From: Aquiluna sp.
GTDB taxonomy: Bacteria > Actinomycetota > Actinomycetes > Actinomycetales > Microbacteriaceae
Length of the DNA: 51,403 bases
Direction: 5' to 3'
Assembly: GCA_028095925.1 (NCBI GenBank)
Contig: JAOHCW010000007.1
Coordinates: 1-51,403 of the forward strand
The first letter of the stretch is position 1, and every line of letters starts with the position of its first letter. Of the stretch, positions 15,868 to 24,956 are shown piece by piece. The notes below the pieces were generated by a model, which was given only the letters and a program-made list of their open reading frames with translations, was not told the origin of the DNA and did no database searches. A program made the translations under genes and the position numbers.

Positions 15868-17355
15868 CTAGTTCTGAGGGAAACCCAGGTTCAATCCTCC
15901 GTGGGAGGGGTCTAGCCAACGCGAGGTAACTACCTTGGTCTGGGTGAAGAACCTAAAGCCCTCTTCGCCGTGAGCCCTTGAGTCGCCAAACAAAGAATGC
16001 TTCCAACCGCCAAAGGAGAAGTAGGCAACAGGCACTGGGATAGGAACATTGATGCCAATCATCCCAACCTCAACCTCGTGCTGGAAGCGCCTTGCGGCAC
16101 CTCCATCATTGGTGAAAATCGCGGTGCCGTTGCCAAAGGCACCCGAGTTGATTAGCTGCAAGCCCTCTTGGTAACTTGCAACTCTGACCACCGACAACAC
16201 CGGTCCAAAAATCTCTTCCTCATAGACCTTGGAGCTCAAAGGAACCCTGTCAATCAGAGTTGGTCCGAGCCAATAGCCAGCTGCATCGCCATCTGGATTG
16301 ACATCTCTACCATCCACAACAACCTCTGCACCATCACTAGCAGCGATGTCTATGTAGCTGGCGACCTTGTCTCGGTGTTGCTTAGTTACAAGCGGCCCCA
16401 TGTCGCAAGAGCGGCGACCATCCCCAACCTTGATCTGCTGCATTCGCTCCGTAATCTTTGGAATCAGCACATCCGCAACAGGTTCAACCGCAACCACAAC
16501 CGAGATTGCCATGCAGCGCTCACCGGCTGAACCGAATCCTGCGTTGACCGCAGAGTCAGCCACCAGATCAAGATCGGCATCTGGCAGGACAAGCATGTGG
16601 TTCTTTGCGCCGCCGAGAGCCTGGACGCGCTTTCCATGTTTTGCCGAGGTTTCATAAATGTACTGAGCAATTGGGGTTGAGCCAACAAAGGAGATTGACC
16701 TGACCTCTGGGTGTTCGAGCAAACCGTCGACTGCAACCTTGTCGCCGTGAAGAACATTGAAGACTCCATCCGGAAGCCCGGCCTCTTTCAGAAGTGCTGC
16801 GATCCACATCGCACTTGATGGGTCTTTCTCGCTTGGCTTCAATACGACAGTGTTACCTGCGGCAATTGCCACCGGGAAAAACCACATCGGAACCATCGCT
16901 GGGAAATTAAACGGAGAGATAATCCCCACCACCCCAAGCGGCTGCTTTATTGAGTAGACATCTATCGAGGTGGAGGCGTTCTCTGAGTACTCACCTTTCA
17001 AAAGATGCGGCAATCCACACGCAAAGTCGACCACCTCAAGGCCGCGATTGATCTCTCCCATCGCATCAGACACAACCTTGCCGTGCTCCTCGGTGATGAT
17101 TTCTGCAAGCTCGCCTTTTTTCGCATCGAGTAGCTCGCGAAAGCGGAACATTATGGCGCTGCGCTTGGCCAGTGAGGTATCTCTCCAGGACGGGAAAGCA
17201 TCACTGGCTGCAGAAACCGCGGCGGCTATGTCTGACTGCTCGGCGAATACAACCTCTTTGGTTTGAAGGCCTTTGGCTGGGTCATGTACCTCGCCTCTGC
17301 GAGAACCGCTTCCTGCAAATTCTTTGCCTGCAACCCAGTGAGAAACCAGCTTCAT
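15868..17355 (-). CDS. mmsA: CoA-acylating methylmalonate-semialdehyde dehydrogenase
   Basis: Oxidises methylmalonate or malonate semialdehyde to propionyl-/acetyl-CoA in valine, inositol or beta-alanine breakdown. The 495-residue ALDH-fold protein has the catalytic cysteine in AGERCMAIS, which is characteristic of the CoA-dependent MmsA/IolA group, and the C-terminal INVPIPVPVAYFSFGGWKHSLFGD signature of the same group. No other valine or inositol pathway genes are present here. The gene is followed after 17 bases by the SRP RNA. Confidence 0.92.
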   Translation of the reverse strand: MKLVSHWVAGKEFAGSGSRRGEVHDPAKGLQTKEVVFAEQSDIAAAVSAASDAFPSWRDTSLAKRSAIMFRFRELLDAKKGELAEIITEEHGKVVSDAMGEINRGLEVVDFACGLPHLLKGEYSENASTSIDVYSIKQPLGVVGIISPFNFPAMVPMWFFPVAIAAGNTVVLKPSEKDPSSAMWIAALLKEAGLPDGVFNVLHGDKVAVDGLLEHPEVRSISFVGSTPIAQYIYETSAKHGKRVQALGGAKNHMLVLPDADLDLVADSAVNAGFGSAGERCMAISVVVAVEPVADVLIPKITERMQQIKVGDGRRSCDMGPLVTKQHRDKVASYIDIAASDGAEVVVDGRDVNPDGDAAGYWLGPTLIDRVPLSSKVYEEEIFGPVLSVVRVASYQEGLQLINSGAFGNGTAIFTNDGGAARRFQHEVEVGMIGINVPIPVPVAYFSFGGWKHSLFGDSRAHGEEGFRFFTQTKVVTSRWLDPSHGGLNLGFPQN

Positions 17356-17416
17356 TTTCTACCTCGCTTTACCAAAGAAGACTACCTTTATCCATGGTGT
17401 TCAGACTGGAGAGACT

Positions 17417-17959
17417 GTGGCGGAGATCAGCGAGAGAATCACGGCAATGATTGCCCTGCATCCTCCCAAACAGGCTGATGTGCTGACAAAGCTAAGAGGT
17501 CTAATTCAAGAGCTCGTTCCAGCTGCAACCGAACGGATCTCCTATGGGATGCCGACGTTTGAAATCTCAGGCCAGATACTGATTCATTGCCAGGGCTTCA
17601 AGGACCACAACAGCCTCTTCTTGGGCCCCGAGGTTGGCATCCGATTAGCCACAGAGCTTGGAGACATGGTTGCCTCGAAGGGGACCATCAAGTTTGAAAA
17701 AGAAAAGCTACTTTCAAAATCGCTGTTTAAGCAGATTCTGAAAACGAGAATTGCCATTATCAACGAGGGTTTCCCCAAGAACAATGGGGACTATCTCTCT
17801 TTCTATGACAACGGACACCTAAAGTCCAAGGGCAAATATAAAGATGGCCAGATGCATGGCTACTGGTACTTCTATCGTAAAGACGGCAGTTTGATGCGAG
17901 AGGGAAAGCTCAACATGGGAGAGCCAGAGGGTGAGTGGATCACCCACACAAGACCCTAA
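17417..17959 (+). CDS. DUF1801 domain fused to MORN/YwqK-like repeats
   Basis: A 180-residue cytosolic protein. Residues 1-110 resemble DUF1801 (YdhG-like): RISYGMPTFEISGQ, HCQGFKDHNSLFLGPEV and IKFEKEKLLSKSLFKQIL. Residues 125-180 form two to three MORN/YwqK-like units (YDNGHLKSKGKYKDGQMHG, YRKDGSLMREGKLNMGEPEGEW). The GTG start at 17417 has GGAGAG just upstream. Neither module has a clear biochemical role; YwqK-like repeats are often labelled antitoxins by association only. It is the last gene before the tRNA-Ser island. Confidence 0.7.
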   Translation: MAEISERITAMIALHPPKQADVLTKLRGLIQELVPAATERISYGMPTFEISGQILIHCQGFKDHNSLFLGPEVGIRLATELGDMVASKGTIKFEKEKLLSKSLFKQILKTRIAIINEGFPKNNGDYLSFYDNGHLKSKGKYKDGQMHGYWYFYRKDGSLMREGKLNMGEPEGEWITHTRP

Positions 17960-17961
17960 GG

Positions 17962-17991
17962 TTGGTCGTTACCTACTGTTGCAACTAAACT
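17962..17991 (+). promoter_or_regulatory. Promoter of tRNA-Ser
   Basis: TTGGTC at 17962-17967 and TAAACT at 17986-17991 are separated by 18 bases and stand 14 bases before the mature 5' end of the tRNA. They fit -35 and -10 boxes of a housekeeping promoter. Confidence 0.6.
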
Positions 17992-18005
17992 CTTGCGGGT
18001 ACCAA

Positions 18006-18093
18006 GGAGAATTCGCCTAGTGGCCTATGGCGCACGCTTGGAAAGCGTGTTGGGTGCAAGCCCTCGGGGGTTCGAATCCCCCATTCTCCGCCA
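18006..18093 (+). tRNA. tRNA-Ser (anticodon GGA)
   Basis: The acceptor stem GGAGAAT pairs with ATTCTCC, followed by discriminator G and an encoded CCA. The anticodon loop CTTGGAAAG has GGA, reading UCC/UCU serine codons. A long variable arm and the TTCGAATCC T-loop fit a class II serine tRNA of 88 nt including CCA. Its 3' end is the attachment site of a small island. Confidence 0.96.
18070..18091 (+). repeat. Island attachment site in the tRNA-Ser 3' end
   Basis: The last 22 bases of the tRNA before CA, beginning GTTCGAATCCC, recur without mismatch at 19375-19396. A tRNA 3' end duplicated downstream is the usual footprint of tyrosine-recombinase integration. The interval between copies is about 1.28 kb. 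Confidence 0.8.
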
Positions 18094-18210
18094 GCAACTA
18101 CCTTGATCTAGAGCCTCAGTAGGGGCGTTTATTGAGGGAGTTTTTGCTGCTTGTGCAGTTTCATGTGCTTTGACAGCAATTAGAAAATCAAAACACTTAA
18201 GTAACTTCCT

Positions 18211-19230
18211 CTACCTCTGCCCCGTCTTTGTCGCGAGAAACTCTTCAACTCGACGTAAAGTCTCGAGCTGATACTCGGGCAGCATTTCACGATGCTCGGG
18301 ATTCTGAGTCTCGTGAATGTAGTTGAGCAAGTGAATCCTTCGTTGAAGCAGTAATGCTTTCATTTGATATTCACTACAAATTGGCAATTCTCGAACTGAT
18401 GAATAGCCGTCTCTTAGTGCCTGCTCCTGCTCCTCGGTGTCTAAGTAGTAAATGGTCGTGGCTAAATCTTGAATCGGTAAGCCGATACCAGAATCATCGA
18501 AGTCGAACACAGAAAGCGAATCGTTGTGAAACTTTAGATTCCACCCGTGAAGATCCGCGTGAATTGGCTGTTTCGGGGTTGCCTTGAAGAGTAGAGCAAG
18601 CTCTTGTTCAATCGCATTTTTACAGGATTGAATTTTGTGCTGCTCTTCAGGCGTCAAAGTCGATTTGGGTCCTAAGAGCAAGTCCTCCTCGTGCCACATA
18701 AAGTCATCCAAGATGGGGAGCTCTTCACCGACAGGTAAAACCATTTCCTTAGTTGCCTCGTGAAGCTGAGCCATAAGTGCTCCCATCTTGAAGACCACTT
18801 CCAAGGTGGGCTCATCACCAACGTCTTCACCCTCGAGCCAGGTAAAGAGTACGCACATCAGGTCCCTACCAGTTTCCTCGTGTGCGACCTCGCTAACAAA
18901 GTCTCCAGAAAGATTTCGCAGTGGAGTGGCAAGCCCGAATGTTCCAAGCTCAGCCAAGGTGTTTACAAACGACATCTCAGCGGCAACGTTCTCTTTTGTT
19001 CGAGTTGAATTTACGTTAATTCGAAGGGCAAACCTGCTCCCATCAGCCGCAGTTACCGAAAACGTTGAGTTGTATTCGTGGTTGATACTTTCGAGTCCAA
19101 CAGGAATGATTCCGTAATCAAGCAGTACAGAGTTGGCTGGAGCAAGCAAGCTTTGAATTTGTTGTTCAGTGGTTAGGTCTGAGAAAGCCAAGACGCAACC
19201 CCTTTCTCGACACTTAGGTAAAAATTTCAA
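18211..19230 (-). CDS. Aminoglycoside-phosphotransferase-like small-molecule kinase
   Basis: A kinase-fold protein of the APH/choline kinase superfamily, 339 residues from the first ATG. The catalytic loop is IHADLHGWNLKF and the metal-binding motif is VFDFDDSGIGLP. The start may instead be TTG at 19191, which has GAAAGGGG upstream and removes 13 poorly conserved residues. It is the only gene between the two tRNA-derived repeats and looks more A/T-rich than neighbours, which suggests acquisition by transfer. The substrate is unknown; it should not be called an antibiotic-resistance gene without evidence. Confidence 0.82.
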   Translation of the reverse strand: MKFLPKCRERGCVLAFSDLTTEQQIQSLLAPANSVLLDYGIIPVGLESINHEYNSTFSVTAADGSRFALRINVNSTRTKENVAAEMSFVNTLAELGTFGLATPLRNLSGDFVSEVAHEETGRDLMCVLFTWLEGEDVGDEPTLEVVFKMGALMAQLHEATKEMVLPVGEELPILDDFMWHEEDLLLGPKSTLTPEEQHKIQSCKNAIEQELALLFKATPKQPIHADLHGWNLKFHNDSLSVFDFDDSGIGLPIQDLATTIYYLDTEEQEQALRDGYSSVRELPICSEYQMKALLLQRRIHLLNYIHETQNPEHREMLPEYQLETLRRVEEFLATKTGQR

Positions 19231-19374
19231 GAAATTTCGATCTTAGTCAACTTTACTTTGAGAGCCACTGTCACGAGTTATCGGCTAGATGCTGCACAGA
19301 TGGCGTAGATAGATGGCGTAGAAAGCAATTACTTAATCCCCAACCCCCAGTATTTAGGCGGGCAAGAGGGTGCT

Positions 19375-19396
19375 GTTCGAATCCCCCATTCTCCGC
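19375..19396 (+). repeat. Second attachment-site copy (truncated tRNA-Ser 3' end)
   Basis: An exact 22-bp copy of the tRNA-Ser 3' end, lacking the rest of the tRNA, marks the far edge of the APH island. The VapBC-like pair starts 64 bases further on and may be a second, older insertion or the outer part of a larger one. Confidence 0.8.
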
Positions 19397-19430
19397 TTTC
19401 GAAGTAGCTCCTCAAACGTTGCTGGGTGTT

Positions 19431-19460
19431 GCACTTTTCTAAGAGTGCTACACTTCTGCC
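19431..19460 (+). promoter_or_regulatory. Palindromic operator and -10 box of the toxin-antitoxin pair
   Basis: GCACTTTTCTAAGAGTGC (19431-19448) is an imperfect palindrome with GCACT/AGTGC arms. Directly after it TACACT (19449-19454) fits a -10 hexamer and stands six bases before the antitoxin ATG. This arrangement fits autorepression by the antitoxin complex and a leaderless message. Confidence 0.5.
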
Positions 19461-19730
19461 ATGCCAACAACCCGACCACGACACATGATCACAGAGAGTG
19501 ATCGTATTGCTGAGGCGCTAGAACTAGCTGCTCGCAAGTGGCCAGAGCACTCTGAGGATAGAGGCGCCTTGCTTCGCAAGATTCTTGAGATTGGTCTGGA
19601 CTCGCTATCTCAGTCCGCAAGTCAGGAGACAAGCGCCCGGCTTCAGCAAATAGCTAAGGCTGCTGGCTCGATGGATGGGGTTTGGCCAAAGAATTGGCGG
19701 GAAGAGCTGAGTCAAGATTGGCCAGCATAG
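19461..19730 (+). CDS. Probable VapB-like antitoxin
   Basis: An 89-residue protein paired with a PIN-domain toxin. It lacks a motif I can name, but the size, helical character (ESDRIAEALELAARKW, then RGALLRKILEIGL) and charged C-terminal region ending NWREELSQDWPA fit a ribbon-helix-helix-like DNA-binding antitoxin with a toxin-wrapping tail. No Shine-Dalgarno is seen; the transcript is probably leaderless. The toxin gene starts inside its last codons. Confidence 0.65.
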   Translation: MPTTRPRHMITESDRIAEALELAARKWPEHSEDRGALLRKILEIGLDSLSQSASQETSARLQQIAKAAGSMDGVWPKNWREELSQDWPA

Positions 19731-20119
19731 TAATCCTGGACGCAAGCGCTTTGATTGCGCTTTATTCTTCTGCTGACGCACACCATAGCTGGGCATTGAA
19801 CATGTTTCGGGACACGGCTGCATCAACGCTTGAGATGCCGGTTCTTAGTTTTGCCGAGGTTTTGGTTCATCCCACCCGCCAGGGTAAGCGAGAGAAGTTT
19901 CTTTCCAGCATCTCCGGTCTTGGTCTCGAGGTTACTGAGTTGCCCGCAAAGGCGGCTCTTGAATTAGCAAACCTGAGAAACCAAACGAATCTAAAAATGC
20001 CCGATGTTGTTGTGCTGCAGCGCGCTCTAGAGGTTGGCGGAACTCTCGCAACTACGGATAGAAAACTGGCCGAGACTGCGTCTGACCTGGGACTTGCTGT
20101 TAGCTCACCGCTCGCCTGA
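19718..20119 (+). CDS. PIN-domain ribonuclease toxin (VapC-like)
   Basis: A 133-residue PIN domain. The first acidic residue is in IVILDASALIALY, a second region is VLSFAEVLVHP, a third is MPDVVVLQRAL, and TLATTDRKLAE holds the last conserved acidic residue. I place the start at the TTG at 19718, where the PIN fold begins, overlapping the antitoxin gene by 13 bases; an ATG at 19682 would add 12 residues deep inside the antitoxin gene. The last 20 bases overlap the convergent threonine aldolase gene. Confidence 0.78.
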   Translation: MASIVILDASALIALYSSADAHHSWALNMFRDTAASTLEMPVLSFAEVLVHPTRQGKREKFLSSISGLGLEVTELPAKAALELANLRNQTNLKMPDVVVLQRALEVGGTLATTDRKLAETASDLGLAVSSPLA

Positions 20120-21167
20120 GAGAGGTAAGCAAACCCTCAACATCCTCTTCTGTGGTGTCCCAAGCACACATCCAGCGCACCTGGCCAGTGGTCTGGTCCC
20201 AGATGTAGAAACGGAAATCTTCCTGCACCTTCGCAGTTACGTGCCCGGGGAGTATGGGGAAAACAGCATTTGCCTGGGCCGGGTTTGGCATACTCACCTC
20301 CGGATGAGTCTTCGCAATCTCCAAGATTCCCTCATACAACCTTGCCGCCATTGAGTTAGCCCGCTTTGCGTTCTCAAGAGCAACTTTGGCCCCGTCAGCG
20401 AATAGCGCATTTAGCTGAGCCGAGACAAAACGCATCTTGGAGGGAAGTTGCATAGACGTCTTGCGCAAAAAAGGCATTGAGCTTGCAAGTTCGGCACCTC
20501 GCGGGCTGCTGATATCTGTGACGATTACCGCCTCTGCCGCCAGCGCACCGATCTTCGTGGCACCGAGCGAAACTAGGTCCACCCCAACATCGGTCGTGAA
20601 CTCTTTGAAGCTTTTGCCAAGCGCAGCGGCAGCATTCGAAAGCCGCGCGCCGTCCATGTGGAGGAGCAGCCCGTGTTCGTGAGCTACGTCTGCGAGCGCC
20701 GCTACTTCTGCGGGTTGGTAGACCGTGCCCATCTCGGTTGTCTGAGTGATGCTCACAACCGCCGGCTGGGCTCTGTGAACAAAACCAAAATCAAAGAGCT
20801 GTGACTTAAGACCTTCGACAGAAAGCTTCCCGTCTGGTGATGGCACGGTCCAGAGTTTCAGGCCGCCCATCTTCTCGGGCGCGCCTCCCTCATCAAGATT
20901 TATGTGAGCGGTCTCGACACAGACGACTGCCTCCCACCTCTTTACAGCTGCCTGCAACGCAATGACATTGGCTCCGGTGCCATTGAAAACTGGGAACCCG
21001 AAGGCATTTTTGCCAAAGAGTTCCTTGACTACCTCTTGGAACCGTGCTGTCTCGGTGTCATCGCCATAGGCAACCTGGTGTCCCTCATTGACCTGTGCCA
21101 TTCGGGCCATAACCTCGGGGTGCACGCCAGCGTAGTTGTCACTGGCAAAACCTCGCTGATTAGCCAT
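20100..21167 (-). CDS. Low-specificity L-threonine aldolase
   Basis: PLP enzyme cleaving L-threonine or allo-threonine to glycine and acetaldehyde. The 355-residue protein has the family opening FASDNYAGVHPEVM, then HMDGARLSNA, and the PLP lysine in VSLGATKIGAL (about residue 207). Type I fold throughout. It stands alone between the toxin-antitoxin pair and pntB. Confidence 0.9.
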   Translation of the reverse strand: MANQRGFASDNYAGVHPEVMARMAQVNEGHQVAYGDDTETARFQEVVKELFGKNAFGFPVFNGTGANVIALQAAVKRWEAVVCVETAHINLDEGGAPEKMGGLKLWTVPSPDGKLSVEGLKSQLFDFGFVHRAQPAVVSITQTTEMGTVYQPAEVAALADVAHEHGLLLHMDGARLSNAAAALGKSFKEFTTDVGVDLVSLGATKIGALAAEAVIVTDISSPRGAELASSMPFLRKTSMQLPSKMRFVSAQLNALFADGAKVALENAKRANSMAARLYEGILEIAKTHPEVSMPNPAQANAVFPILPGHVTAKVQEDFRFYIWDQTTGQVRWMCAWDTTEEDVEGLLTSLRRAVS

Positions 21168-21209
21168 GGGACTCCGTTCTTCAGCGCCTGAAAAGGATAA
21201 CGCTAGAAA

Positions 21210-22607
21210 CTAGAGCGCCTTGAGAATATCTCCGACCTTGTCCTTGGCATCGCCAAAGAGCATCTTGGCGTTTGGCTTATAGAACAGCGGGTTGGCAACA
21301 CCTGCATAGCCAGAGGCCATTGAGCGCTTGAAGACAATTACGTTCTCTGCCTCCCAGACTCTAAGCACCGGCATGCCCGCAATTGGGCTGCCGGGGTTCT
21401 CAGTTGCCGCAGGATTCACGGTGTCATTAGCTCCAATTACCAACACCACGTTTGTTCCCGCAAGGTCATCGTTAATCTCGTCCATTTCCAGAACGATGTC
21501 GTATGGCACCTTCGCTTCCGCGAGCAACACGTTCATGTGGCCAGGGAGTCTTCCCGCAACCGGGTGAATACCGAAGCGAACCTCGACACCCTTCTCTTTC
21601 AGGCGCTTGGCAAGCTCGGCCACCGGATACTGAGCCTGAGCCACTGCCATGCCGTAGCCGGGTGTGATTACCACGGTCTTCGCTGCCGAGAGCATCTCGG
21701 CAACCTGCGCGGCGTCAATCTCGGTGTGCTCACCGGTTTCCTCATCGCTCTCGGTTGGCGCCTCGATGCCGTAGCCACCGAAGATAACCGAGATAAACGA
21801 GCGGTTCATCGCGCGGCACATGATGTAGGAAAGGTATGCACCGGATGATCCAACAAGGGCTCCAGTGACAATCAAGAGGTCATTGCTCAGCAGGAATCCT
21901 GTGGCTGCCGCGGCCCAACCCGAGTAGCTGTTGAGCATTGAGACCACCACAGGCATATCTCCACCACCAATTGATGCCACCAGGTGCCAACCAAGTGCCA
22001 ACGCAAGTATGGTTACTGCGATCAGGAAGCCCATCTGAGGTGTAAGTACGTATGCGACAGTCAGCCCAATAAACCCAATCAATGCGGAGAGGTTTAGCAG
22101 GTTCCTGCCCGGCAAGATCAATGGCTTCGATGACATCTTGGCCGAGAGCTTGAGATAGGCAACTATCGAGCCGGTGAAGGTCACCGCACCAATAAAGATG
22201 CCGATGAAGACCTCGGCCCTGTGGACGCCAACTAACTCAGGCGAAAGATCACCCGAGTGCAGGGCGCCATTCCAGCCAACCAAAACTGCCGTAAGCCCAA
22301 CAAAGCTGTGGAAGAGGGCGATGAGTTCCGGCATGCCGGTCATCGCAACTACCTTGGCTCGCCAGAGACCAATAACTGCACCGGCGCCAAGTGCTACCAG
22401 CAGCAGTACGAAGCCGGTAGAAGTGCTTTCATTCCACTCTCCCGAGAAGGTGAGCCAGATGGTTGCCGACATCGCGATTGTCATTCCGGCGATGCCGTAG
22501 CGGATACCGGTCCTACCGGTCTCGTGCTTGCTGAGACCTGCGAGGCTCATGATGAATAGCAGGGCAGCAGCAACGTAGGCTGCGTTGGCAATGGCTAGAG
22601 CAGTCAT
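21210..22607 (-). CDS. pntB: NAD(P) transhydrogenase subunit beta
   Basis: Couples proton entry to hydride transfer from NADH to NADP+. The 465-residue protein has about nine membrane helices in the first 270 residues, then the NADP-binding dIII domain with [15 protein letters not shown] and the fingerprint [10 protein letters not shown], ending with [12 protein letters not shown]. Its ATG overlaps the pntA stop by one base, showing a tight pntA-pntB operon. Confidence 0.96.
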   Translation of the reverse strand: MTALAIANAAYVAAALLFIMSLAGLSKHETGRTGIRYGIAGMTIAMSATIWLTFSGEWNESTSTGFVLLLVALGAGAVIGLWRAKVVAMTGMPELIALFHSFVGLTAVLVGWNGALHSGDLSPELVGVHRAEVFIGIFIGAVTFTGSIVAYLKLSAKMSSKPLILPGRNLLNLSALIGFIGLTVAYVLTPQMGFLIAVTILALALGWHLVASIGGGDMPVVVSMLNSYSGWAAAATGFLLSNDLLIVTGALVGSSGAYLSYIMCRAMNRSFISVIFGGYGIEAPTESDEETGEHTEIDAAQVAEMLSAAKTVVITPGYGMAVAQAQYPVAELAKRLKEKGVEVRFGIHPVAGRLPGHMNVLLAEAKVPYDIVLEMDEINDDLAGTNVVLVIGANDTVNPAATENPGSPIAGMPVLRVWEAENVIVFKRSMASGYAGVANPLFYKPNAKMLFGDAKDKVGDILKAL

Positions 22608-24142
22608 TACTGGTCTCCCTTCGTGAACATCTTGAGCATTCGACGGGTGACCGCGAAGCCACCAAAGACGTTGATGCTGGCAATCAGCACCCCAATAAAG
22701 GCAAGGATCTGCACCAGCAGGATCGAATCAGTCACCTGCAAGATTGCCGCCACCACCACGATGCCGGAGATGGCGTTGGTGACGCTCATCAGCGGGGTGT
22801 GGAGGGCGTGGTGGACCTTACCAATTACATAGAAGCCAACAACCACCGACAGCGTCAGCACCAAGAAGTGTTGCGGTAGCGGTGGTGGTGCTAATGAAAC
22901 AACTCCGAACAGTGCAGCCAGTCCTGCGGTAATCAACAAGCCCCTGGTGCGGCCTGACATTTTCTTTTTCTCTGGCATCTCAGCCGGCACTTCAGGTTTC
23001 GCAACTGGAGCGGCCGAGACCTGCACTGGTGGTGGTGGCCAGGTTATCTCTCCGCTCTTCACGACCGTCACCGAGCGCTGTACGACATCCTCAAAATCAA
23101 GCTCCAGCTTGCCCTTCTTCTTGGGCGTTAGAAGCTTCAAAAGGTTCACAAGGTTCGTGCCGTAGAGCTGGGATGACTGCGCTGGCAGTCTTGATGGCAG
23201 GTCGGTGTAGCCAAGAATGATTACGCCGTTCTTGGTGACTATGCGCTTTCCAGCTAACGAACCGGCGACGTTTCCACCCTGGGCTGCAGCCATGTCCACA
23301 ATCACGCTTCCGGGCTTCATCTTCGCTACGTCTTTTGCGGTGATGAGCTTGGGTGCTGGCCTGCCCGGGATCAGGGCGGTCGTGATGATGATGTCTACAT
23401 CCTGGGCCTGCTCGGTGTAAATCTCAGCTGCCCTCTTGTCATAGGCCTTGCTGGTCGCCTTGGCGTAGCCATCCGACGACTGCATCTGCTCTTCAATTTC
23501 AACAGCTAGGTACTCGCCACCAATCGACTTGACCTGGTCAGCAACCTCAGGCCTTGGGTCGGTTGCGCGAACGATTGCGCCGAGGCTGGATGCAGCTCCA
23601 ATGGCAGCAAGACCGGCAACTCCGGCTCCAGCCACCAGGACCTTGGCCGGGGCAACCTTGCCTGCAGCTGTTACCTGGCCGGTAAAGAAGCGGCCAAATT
23701 CGTGTGCCGCCTCGACGACCGCACGATAGCCAGCAATATTGGCCATTGAGCTCAGCACGTCCATCGACTGTGCCCTAGAAATTCTTGGTACCGCGTCCAT
23801 GGCAAGCGCAGTTACGCCCTGCTTGGCAAGAGCCTTCAAAAGGTTGGGGTTTAGAGCCGGGCTGAGAATGCCGACGAGGATTGCACCCTTCTTGAGCCTC
23901 TTGATCTCGGTTGGGGTGGGGGCATTGACCTTTAGGACAATGTCTGCCTTCCATGCCACCGCAGCAGTAGCGGTCTTGGCTCCGGCTGCCACATAAGCAC
24001 TGTCGGGAAAAGCGGCCTTTGCGCCGGCTCCCTTTTCAACTAAGACTTGATAACCGAGTGCGCGGATGGCTTTCACAGTTTCCGGGGTAGCGGCAACCCT
24101 GGACTCCGCCTGCGACTCTAAAACAACACCGATAGACGACAC
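22607..24142 (-). CDS. pntA: NAD(P) transhydrogenase subunit alpha
   Basis: Provides the NAD(H)-binding dI domain (about residues 1-370, with [17 protein letters not shown]) and, after a Pro/Ala-rich linker, four membrane helices (about 400-510). This fused arrangement is the one-chain alpha form seen in E. coli rather than the split PntAA/PntAB common in other actinobacteria. Length of 511 matches. NADPH supply may matter for the redox genes nearby, but no direct link is visible. Confidence 0.95.
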   Translation of the reverse strand: MSSIGVVLESQAESRVAATPETVKAIRALGYQVLVEKGAGAKAAFPDSAYVAAGAKTATAAVAWKADIVLKVNAPTPTEIKRLKKGAILVGILSPALNPNLLKALAKQGVTALAMDAVPRISRAQSMDVLSSMANIAGYRAVVEAAHEFGRFFTGQVTAAGKVAPAKVLVAGAGVAGLAAIGAASSLGAIVRATDPRPEVADQVKSIGGEYLAVEIEEQMQSSDGYAKATSKAYDKRAAEIYTEQAQDVDIIITTALIPGRPAPKLITAKDVAKMKPGSVIVDMAAAQGGNVAGSLAGKRIVTKNGVIILGYTDLPSRLPAQSSQLYGTNLVNLLKLLTPKKKGKLELDFEDVVQRSVTVVKSGEITWPPPPVQVSAAPVAKPEVPAEMPEKKKMSGRTRGLLITAGLAALFGVVSLAPPPLPQHFLVLTLSVVVGFYVIGKVHHALHTPLMSVTNAISGIVVVAAILQVTDSILLVQILAFIGVLIASINVFGGFAVTRRMLKMFTKGDQ

Positions 24143-24220
24143 GATTCTCCTTAGGCAATCTCAGTTATCAACTGGATTTCTAGCTTGAGGCTTCCAAGAA
24201 AAGGTATCGCTATTTACCCG

Positions 24221-24493
24221 TTAGTTTTTCTCGTCCTTATTTTTCCTATTGAAGATCGACTTCAGCTTCGCGACAATTCGCTCCAAACCCTGCATGCCCT
24301 GCTGGTTGAGCTCCCTTGCCCACTTGATCTCAAGGGCAAGGATTGAGAGGCCAAAGAAGATAAATAGAAGTCCAGGTCCTGGAGTGACCATCATGACAAG
24401 CCCCATGCCCAAAAGGACAAAACCCAAAACCATGACCACTGCCCAGCGCACCGGGTGAGGCAGGTTTGAAAGGATTTTCTTAAGCTTTTCCAT
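24221..24493 (-). CDS. PGPGW-type small membrane protein
   Basis: A 90-residue protein with two hydrophobic helices. The hairpin between them reads VTPGPGLLFIFFGL, followed by LEIKWARE, matching the PGPGW family of putative transmembrane proteins. The C-terminus is lysine-rich and cytosolic. Function is unknown. It stands about 94 bases downstream of the 4-TM gene of the heliorhodopsin pair and could share its transcript. Confidence 0.75.
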   Translation of the reverse strand: MEKLKKILSNLPHPVRWAVVMVLGFVLLGMGLVMMVTPGPGLLFIFFGLSILALEIKWARELNQQGMQGLERIVAKLKSIFNRKNKDEKN

Positions 24494-24587
24494 CTTCGCT
24501 CTTAGGACCGTTGAAGCTAAATTATGGCAGTCCTAGCTGATACCAAGCTGAAAAGTCACAACTTCCCAGTTCAACCCAAGGTGACGC

Positions 24588-24953
24588 CTAGACCGCCTTT
24601 GGTTTCAAACTTCGGTAGGCGGTGTGGATACCAGCAATCAAGGTAATTAGAGCTCCCAGCTCGTAGACAGCAATCATCACCATCAAATAAAACGGCAGTC
24701 CTTCTGCCTGTGAGGTTTCTGCAACCATGACTGCTACCGCAATCGTCACAAGCGCAAAGCCAAATGTCGCGGCCAACGGAATCCAAAGAGTCTTTGGCGG
24801 CTTGGAGCGAATCAACCAATAGGCAATCCCGTAGATTGCGATTGCTAAGAGTAGACCCATACCCCCTTCGAGTGGATCAAAGAGCCCGAGTACAAGTGCC
24901 GGTAATGCGACAAAAAGTAAAGCCCGAGAGATTGAACCTTTCGAAATGGCCAA
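24588..24953 (-). CDS. Four-helix membrane protein coupled to heliorhodopsin
   Basis: A 121-residue protein with four predicted membrane helices (about 9-28, 31-48, 56-78, 86-110) and no family I recognise. The TTG start at 24953 is three bases after the heliorhodopsin stop, so it must be on the same message and is probably translated by coupling. It is short on charged residues inside helices; one Glu and one Tyr lie in helix 4 (YELGAL). It is a candidate partner of heliorhodopsin only because of the linkage. Confidence 0.75.
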   Translation of the reverse strand: MAISKGSISRALLFVALPALVLGLFDPLEGGMGLLLAIAIYGIAYWLIRSKPPKTLWIPLAATFGFALVTIAVAVMVAETSQAEGLPFYLMVMIAVYELGALITLIAGIHTAYRSLKPKAV

Positions 24954-24956
24954 ACT

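Noticed and set aside
18211..19230. Antibiotic-resistance kinase call for the APH-like gene
   Set aside because: Only the general kinase fold motifs are visible; the superfamily includes many metabolic kinases, so a resistance label is unsupported.
19682..19717. ATG at 19682 as start of the PIN toxin
   Set aside because: It adds 12 residues not seen in PIN domains and would mean a 49-bp overlap with the antitoxin; the TTG at 19718 begins just before the PIN core.
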